Shown here one piece after another: positions 57,837 through 64,000 of a DNA stretch of 64,000 nucleotides (position 1 is its first letter; each line of letters opens with the position of its first letter). The notes beneath the pieces were generated by a model. It searched no databases, was not told where the DNA came from, and was given only the letters and a program-made list of their open reading frames with translations. Source of the stretch: Harmothoe impar (lineage: Eukaryota > Annelida > Polychaeta > Phyllodocida > Polynoidae); contig OX381709.1 in NCBI GenBank assembly GCA_947462335.1, positions 65,216,609 through 65,280,608 on the forward strand. The letters run 5' to 3'. Both the position numbers and the translations under genes were made by a program.

Positions 57837-58429
57837 GCTACAAGCCCCTGCCCCCGACGACCTGCCCCTACTAAGGCCCCAGGGTGAATAGAGTGAGAGA
57901 TTCTCTTCTCGATTTCCGCCGTATCGTTTGACCTCCTACTCTACATCAATCATTGACTAAGTGGATGTGGATCGCTCGAGTTAACTGGCTACCAGCCAAT
58001 AGAGCTAGCAGTAATACACTCACACGGGTATAAGTGTTGGTATTCTAAGTAAATGTTATTATGAAGTAACATTCAGGTCTTGACAATTGAATTAATAGTC
58101 TCCCCGATTTCATCCGTATTTGGTTACAGGGGCACTGCTTACAGGTGGTGCATGCATACATATTTTTAACATCTCACATTGTCCCTTATGGACATATATT
58201 CCATTTACACGTATGCATATATAAGAAAAATATCATGTACAGATTTAAGAAGGTTAGAATAGCCTTCATGCTATATTGACTCAGCATGAAGGATTATATC
58301 TAATCGGAACTGCTTATATCTAATCTCATTGTCCATTATGTATACGTGATGTATGTGCTCTTCTATCTGGATTCTATCTGAGCTATGCCTCTGGTCTTAA
58401 CATCCATGCAATACTATCACGACTATGCT
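57837..58429. other. AT-rich intergenic DNA, nothing recognised
   Basis: No gene or repeat supported. Confidence 0.3.
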
Positions 58430-59340
58430 GAACCACTTAAGTGCATTTATGGTGAATAAATTGCTTGCTGCTCAGTGGCGGTCTCTGGTGGTGGTGGCTG
58501 GTATAAGAAATCCCATTAGACGCACACCCTTATCACCAGCGTCTCTGACGCACGTGGTGGAGGGATGGGAGGGTGGCAGATATGTGTACGGAAGACGATG
58601 GGGGTTGAAGCTGATGGGGAGGCAACATCAAGAAGGAGAATGCTCTCCTGACACAAATTGCCACCAGTTTTAGATCCCTCACCCACTTTATCGTTGCCTC
58701 TTGGGCCGGAGAGTGATTGTGGACGCTCCGCATCCCCCTAATACCACCATCCCTGCAAGCCCAGGCCGCCTCCTGATTGCCTTTATTATCTAATTATTGA
58801 ATTTCGTGGAGAGTCCTTGATCGAATTACACCACCTCACCCGTCCATTTGTTTCACGCTTCTTTCTCCGTGCCCTGCCTCTCACACCAGGGGGCAGCGCC
58901 GTGTTGCAGCCGGTGGCGTGTTGCCCCGTTATAACGACCCACGTTTCCGGTTTCCAAACTTCTCTTTTCTTTATGTTTCCTTTAGCAGACGACATTCGCA
59001 CCTTCCGCCTCTTTTTGCTGCTGCGCCCTCCCGCCTGTTCCCTTGGGCTGCTTCCTCCTGGGCACGCACACCTTGAGTTAGCGCCGGGGAATTCATCACC
59101 GACCCGTCGACAAGGCGCTAATGTGCCGGCGGACGTAATTGTGAAGTTGGTAGTTCAATTGGCGGCCGCCGTGTGCGCGTCACGCTCAAGACGTCGCTGG
59201 GACGTCACCGAGACGTCGGTTAGACGTCACTGTGCATTTTTCGGAAGGTGTTCGGAGCTCGCCTGTGAGAATATGGCCCGAAATACGCGGCTGCGAGTCA
59301 ATTAACCTCGCCTCTTAACTCTTGGGGACACACTTATGTT
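58430..59340. promoter_or_regulatory. CpG island with CTCF-like site, AGCAGACGACATT and GACGTC array
   Basis: CACCAGGGGGCAGCGCC at 58884-58900 (CTCF-like), GTTTCCGGTTTCC near 58948 (ETS-like), AGCAGACGACATT at 58984-58996 and four phased GACGTC sites at 59190-59228. Homeodomain words TTATTATCTAATTATTG lie at about 58782. A 162-codon frame crosses it but has no recognisable domain and is probably accidental in stop-poor DNA. Confidence 0.45.
59190..59228. promoter_or_regulatory. Four GACGTC sites with exact 11-bp phasing
   Basis: GACGTC starts at 59190, 59201, 59212 and 59223. The five-base spacers differ (GCTGG, ACCGA, GGTTA), so this is not a simple tandem repeat. GACGTC is the core of CRE/ATF sites; the first and third are GACGTCG and the second and fourth GACGTCAC. 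Confidence 0.6.
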
Positions 59341-59399
59341 TGCGTAATTAGTGCTGTTCTTTCAATATAGCCCGGCCATCTGTCTTGTCTACTGGGGGT

Positions 59400-59860
59400 G
59401 GGGGATGGGAAGGGACTGCTGGAGGAGGGAGGGGTGAAGCCAATTACCTCCGTGTGCCAACATGGCGCGTGTGGTGGGCCGCTGCCCCGCCGCCGCCCAA
59501 ATTCATTTTTCACAATTAGGCAAGAGAGTGTGGGCAACGAGCGGCTAAAAAGACAGATAACAAACAGGAAGGAAATTCAGCAGGAAAGGGGGGCTCCCCC
59601 AGGGCCCGGCCGAGGAGGTGTTGTGGCGGACAGGTGCCGCTGCCGACTGTCACGCCTCCCTCACCACCCGGCCGCGCGCCCACGCCGCCTGACGCGCGTG
59701 CAGACTTCCGAATCTCCGCCTCACGCCATCGCGTCATCCGGTCATGGCCGCGCCGCAATGCATCTTGGTCCAAGGTGGTGCTAAGAGCACAGGAAGTTGT
59801 TAGAGACGCCCAGGCCTCTCCCCACCAGGGCGGCGCCACCAGTCATCCGTCATGGCTGCA
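59400..59860. promoter_or_regulatory. CpG-rich island
   Basis: GC-rich block with CCACCAGGGCGGCGCCACC at 59822-59840 (weak CTCF-like) and GTCATGGCCGCGCCGCAATG. No recognisable exon. Confidence 0.3.
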
Positions 59861-59890
59861 CACCACATCGGAGGAAAGTCAAGTAGAAAA

Positions 59891-60031
59891 GTTTTCTGCT
59901 TGTGGTGGTGGTGAGGGTACAGCTTTGTGGGGGGCACTGGTTGTTGGTGGGGTAGCCATACATGGTGGTGCTGTGTAAGACACGGTATAGAATGGTGGTA
60001 ATAATGACGCTGGGGGGTATAATGCGTGACA
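59891..60031. repeat. Dispersed repeat, copy B (uninterrupted)
   Basis: Aligns with 54602-54697 plus 55321-55355 and lacks the 623-bp insertion. The GTGGTGGTGGTGAGGGTACA and CATACATGGTGGTGCTGTG words are shared. Minus-strand frames in both copies give similar His/Pro-rich peptides but are not obviously coding. Confidence 0.8.
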
Positions 60032-60179
60032 GCAATTTGTGAAGTCGCGGAAATGGGTACTGGAGTGAATGAAAGAACAGCATTTAAGAGAAGACTGGAG
60101 GAGAAGGCGTCGCCCTGGAGCAGGTGTTTGCACAATGTGGGGGCCCCACAGTAACCCGATAAAGCAGTAATCTTATCAG

Positions 60180-61220
60180 TCCTATGTCGGAGACATGTTT
60201 CATTTCTGGCTGTCAGCTCAATAGGCGGCCCTATCTGCTCATATCGGCCCATCGCCCATTGAGCCGGCCACAATGTAGCTACCCCAGTGTCTCCTTGGAA
60301 ACTTTTCCCACCCGCCACCCCCTCCTACCCCACCACCCTGCTCCATGCCCTCAATGGCGACTGTCCGCCTCTGTGCCGACAGTGCCCCAAGTGGATACGC
60401 ACGTCGCGAGATTTATCAATTTCCTGTGTTTTTCGGCGCGAGCATGGTCAATCACAGTCGGAACAAATAAAATTTGTTTCTCTCCGGCGACCGGGACCAA
60501 TAGATTTATAAATGAGCACCAGTGGGTGTAATTTTATAGCAGTGGCCGGCCCGAATCGGCCAAATTGCCTGGCGCGCGTTAATAAGAATCCTTTCAGTGA
60601 AACTGATGGATCGCCTCGACCCGCCCCGCTACGGCCCCTAACAACATGGAAGGGTGCAATTCTTCTTGTGGGCCCGCGTCTCGCAAATATACGAGTTGGC
60701 GCCCACTCCGTGGCCACTATATTCAGTTTCAGTTGACTTCAGCCAAGATTGAATTCTACTCGGCAGGGCGCGTCTTGGTCGGCCTCGGACTGGCCCTTAA
60801 TTCCGGCCGTCACCCTCCCTAGGACGTTATGCCGCTCACTAGGGGCCGTCTGATTTATTAAAATCACTTTTTCCAGGGGTGGGGGTGGGGGTGGGCAGAA
60901 GAGCAGCTCGGCCTGTATTTGTCAGTGGACCGACCGTAGACAATAATTATAGCGCCTTTGTCTACTTCATCTCGGCCAGGGCGCGCGAATAATGACACGA
61001 CCCGCCCGGATGTGACCGCGCGGCGCGGCGGGCGGCGATGAAGCTGTCACCTAGCGGAGAAAGGGGCAAATGACCAATGGCCCCCCTCCTTGATAGGCTC
61101 CCTCGGCTCGCTGGTCTCCGTCTGTACCCCCTTCTTCCCTCCGTCTACAGTAGGGCACCAGCAAAAGATTCACCCCAGACTGGGTGGTTATTGCCCCCGG
61201 GTTATTGTTGCTGATCGGAG
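60180..61220. promoter_or_regulatory. Large CpG-rich island, candidate regulatory element
   Basis: Contains GAGCAGCTCGGCC at 60901, ACAATAATTATAGCGCCTTTGTCT-type inverted Sox-like words at about 60940-60965 (ACAAT and CTTTGT), and CGCGAATAATGACACG. Dense in CpG with AT homeodomain cores. No recognisable exon. Confidence 0.38.
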
Positions 61221-62610
61221 TTGTGGTAAGTGTACAAACTTGTGTGAAAAGTGGGACTGCCTTGAGAATCTGAAATCAGCAACAATCAGTAACATTATAG
61301 TAATAGCTCAGATCAAGGCGTGTGGGTATTATTGCATATATACTTGCACCCCACATGTACAAATGGTTTCTTGGGGATTTAAATGTGCATATTTGTAATG
61401 AGAACTTATTCCAATATATACTGATATAAGTTATATGTACCAATGCATATCACACAGTATATTGCCTGTCATGTGGGGTCAATATTCCAGAACCTGGTGA
61501 AATCACATAATAGCACAGAACTATTTTTGAGTATACTATTTCAATTCTGAGTATACTACTTATGTATGTCAGAACCGTAATATTTACATCCAGAACGCAT
61601 ATTCTGTCTCAGTTATACCAACAGCCAGTCAAATGTTTCAATCACGATAATCACTTGATACTAATTTTTATTGGGCGTTATCGGGTCACAATCGACAGCT
61701 ATAAACTGACGTTCATGTTCATTGCACTCTAAATGCATTGCAATCTAAATATCAAGACCATAACATATTTCCACCAAAAGTTACAATCTATTCATGGAAG
61801 TGATAAATAGTTCAAGGTTCCCTTCCAGAGAATTTGTAATCTGCATTGATAATGCAATTCCTGCCAACGATGCAATAAAATGTGTTTTCTAATTCAGATA
61901 AAATAACTTGTTGGTCATATCATATCAGTTTAAATGCCGTAACATGTTTGACAGGGGCTTCAAACCTACTTTGAAGGCCATCACAGCAAGTCATAGCCAG
62001 TTTTAACCTTACGACCCGAGGAAAACATGCCACTGCCAGAAACGAAAGCTAAATATGTGAATTTAAATGAAAGACATGGCATTATGTATATAAATGAATG
62101 CTCAGATGGGATTTAGACTGACAAAGTGGCATGTGGCACTCGAATTAACCCAGAATAATTATAAATTCGGTATGAATAATCGGTATTGATGTGATGGAAA
62201 CAAACCCCGGAACAAACACTCTGACGCACTCCGTCAGTTTAATACTTCAATCAAATATGTTTAAAATATTATGGCCATGCAGTAAAAGTTATCAAGTGTG
62301 ACTTTTCAATATAACAAGACTAAACATTTCATTTAAGATATGTGAAATTGGAAATTAAGGTTTATAATGTAGATGGCTATAAAAAACTAGGTCCGTAGAT
62401 ATTAGTGCAAATGGAGTAATTGTAACACATTCTGATGCCTATGTCATCTATGACATTGCTACTCTCAGTGTAAATACAACACAAGTATGTACGCACAGAT
62501 ATTACTGCGCCTAAGACCAGGAGGGTCCACTGGCGATAACAGGAGCTTGTGGCAATTGCAAGGAAAATTACAAGTTAAATAACTTCTTGAACTGTTCAGT
62601 TGTAACTGAT
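61221..62610. other. AT-rich intergenic DNA, nothing recognised
   Basis: No gene or repeat could be supported. Confidence 0.35.
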
Positions 62611-64000
62611 GATAACATCCATAGTCAGTAATGACTATGTCAACATATTTTGATCCCCATATCAGGTGACTATATGACTTAGTAACATGTTAGTCATGAA
62701 AATAGTCCGAAGCAACTAAGGGTATATCGTCGCCTCAGTATACAAAGGTCGTAAGTGGAAAATTCATGTTTTGAGATATGAGCAAAATAAGAAAAATCAA
62801 TGTGATCATTAGGCTGTAATTTCTAAAATATATGGTATATTGCCCCAGGAATCATCCTCTATGTAAACAGCAATAACTAAAAACAAATTATATGAATGAT
62901 ACTAAAATATCTTATCTAATTCCTTAGTTAATATGGCAATAATTAGGAAAAAAAGAGGAAAATTGGGTCACTTACGACCTTTGTATACTGAATTGCATGT
63001 ATACTTTTGTACATCTATTCAGAATACAAAGGTTGTAAGTGATTTCCTCAGTTCAAAATTGTAAATAAATGCCCAAATATTTGATTAATTCAAGCCTAAT
63101 GGTCACTAAATGAATTGTTTATATTTTTAGTTACTTATATCACTTAAAAGAATTATTTACAAATTGCTGTTGCCTAGCAACAGTGAAATTTCGGCTAAAA
63201 CAAGCAATTTTAGTCATTTTCCCATTAAATTCACCCCCTTTACACTTCAAACTTAGCATATTTTTGAAAAATATCAAAAAAGTACCTATACAATAGGAAT
63301 CATATACAATGGTTAGAAAAAACACACAAAATAAGTTGTTTTAATGATAAAATACATTGGGGTTACAATTTCCACATCACTTACGACCTTTGTATACTGA
63401 GAAAAATATCATTTTCTCAGTTACGACCTTTGTATACTGAGCTATAACCTCCCAGAAAAAGGTCATTTTTGAAAAATTCCAAAAATTGTCGAAAATTTAG
63501 TGGATAAAGAAAAATATTAAAGAATAAAAAAAAAATCCAATTTTTTCACTTACAACCTTTGTATACTGAGGCGACGATATGTGGAGCGCACAAATCGATG
63601 ATGTCACTGGAATGTTTGCACAGGAAACAGTTAGGATTCAAAATGGAATTATCAATTCACTTCATCTGGGCACCTTTGAATGTTTAATATGAACATGAAT
63701 ACTTTGAAACAGTGCTCAGGTTCCAGTTCCAATTCTGATGATATCGAAATATATAACTTGTGTAGGACTGACAGACTATTGTAGGCCTACATAGGAGCTC
63801 GGTGTAGGAAGGGATATCATGGTAGGCTAAGATGTTCTAGCTTATATATCAATACCATGCTTATCATGCTGCTCTACCCTGTCCTGCCTTGCTCTGTCCT
63901 ACTTTGCCATAGCATAACTTGCCCTGAACGAAGGACTTAACTTGTCTTGCTCTTGGCTCTTGTTTAGTCTATGCTGCCTCGCTCTGTCCTGCCTTGCCTT
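62611..64000. repeat. Dispersed repeat, copy 2, interrupted and running off the window
   Basis: 62611-62726 and 63580 onward align with 10857-11030. CATAGTCAGTAATGACTATG, GATGATGTCACTGGAATGT and CAGTTAGGATTCAAAAT are shared. After 63860 a C/T-rich array (CTGTCCTGCCTTGCT type) begins, the counterpart of the 27-bp minisatellite in copy 1. The right end lies outside the window. Confidence 0.7.
62727..63577. mobile_element. 851-bp MITE with TA target duplication and six end-like words
   Basis: Ends TCGTCGCCTCAGTATACAAA and its complement at the right, flanked by TA (62725-62726 and 63578-63579). Copy 1 at about 10950 lacks it and supplies an approximate empty site. The end word CAGTATACAAAGGTYGTAA, or its complement, occurs six times: at both ends and near 62972, 63019, 63380 and 63420. 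The rest is A/T-rich without a transposase. TA duplication suggests Tc1/mariner-type mobilisation. Confidence 0.87.

Noticed and set aside
58817..59305. 162-codon frame as a gene
   Set aside because: It lies in a CpG island, has no recognisable domain and overlaps regulatory words. The length is unsurprising in stop-poor DNA.

Overview
This is eukaryotic, invertebrate-type nuclear DNA. There is one spliced homeobox exon with a proper 3' splice site, very low gene density, many short inverted-repeat DNA transposons, two minisatellites, tRNA-derived SINE-like repeats and one tyrosine-recombinase retrotransposon. The homeobox exon matches the UNCX/unc-4 family. Its tail, with an eh1 repressor motif followed by a long conserved block, fits a bilaterian invertebrate such as a cephalochordate or a lophotrochozoan. 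The species cannot be fixed from the sequence alone.

Layout. Positions 1-6981 read as the 3' part of an UNCX intron that splits homeodomain residues 46 and 47. The last UNCX exon (6982-8199, + strand) is followed by an AT-rich 3' region with AATAAA signals. From about 8.9 kb to 64 kb I find no convincing host exon. That stretch is a gene desert in which GC/CpG-rich islands of 0.2-1.1 kb stand out from AT-rich DNA. The islands lie near 14.2-14.7, 15.1-15.5, 17.9-18.3, 18.9-19.5, 20.0-20.2, 20.7-21.5, 24.5-25.5, 28.1-28.6, 36.8-37.0, 39.6-40.7, 48.0-48.6, 58.4-59.9 and 60.2-61.2 kb. They carry homeodomain, POU, ETS-, NRF1- and CTCF-like words and look like the regulatory landscape of a developmental gene. 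Two words recur in them far above chance. AGCAGACGACATT occurs five times exactly plus near-matches, and GAGCAGCTC occurs seven times. One island holds four GACGTC sites spaced exactly 11 bp apart.

Mobile DNA. At 31025-36797 lies an apparently intact Ngaro/PAT-type (DIRS order) retrotransposon. It has a gag-like ORF, an RT-RNase H ORF and a tyrosine-recombinase ORF. It is bounded by identical split direct repeats in the order A1-ORFs-B1-A2-B2, and the B1/A2 junction forms a recombinase-like site (GTTATC, 6-bp spacer, GATAAC). At least seven short inverted-repeat elements are present. Two are TA-flanked and sit inside older repeats whose second copy in this window preserves the empty site; one is nested inside another MITE; one has a perfect 8-bp target duplication. 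A 23-copy, 72-bp minisatellite (15.96-17.6 kb) abuts a near-perfect 107-bp palindrome, and the palindrome's core word recurs in a degenerate repeat field at 42.4-43.3 kb.

Island boundaries are visual estimates. Transcription-factor names are word matches, not scored hits. Open frames through the islands and the minisatellites are treated as chance.
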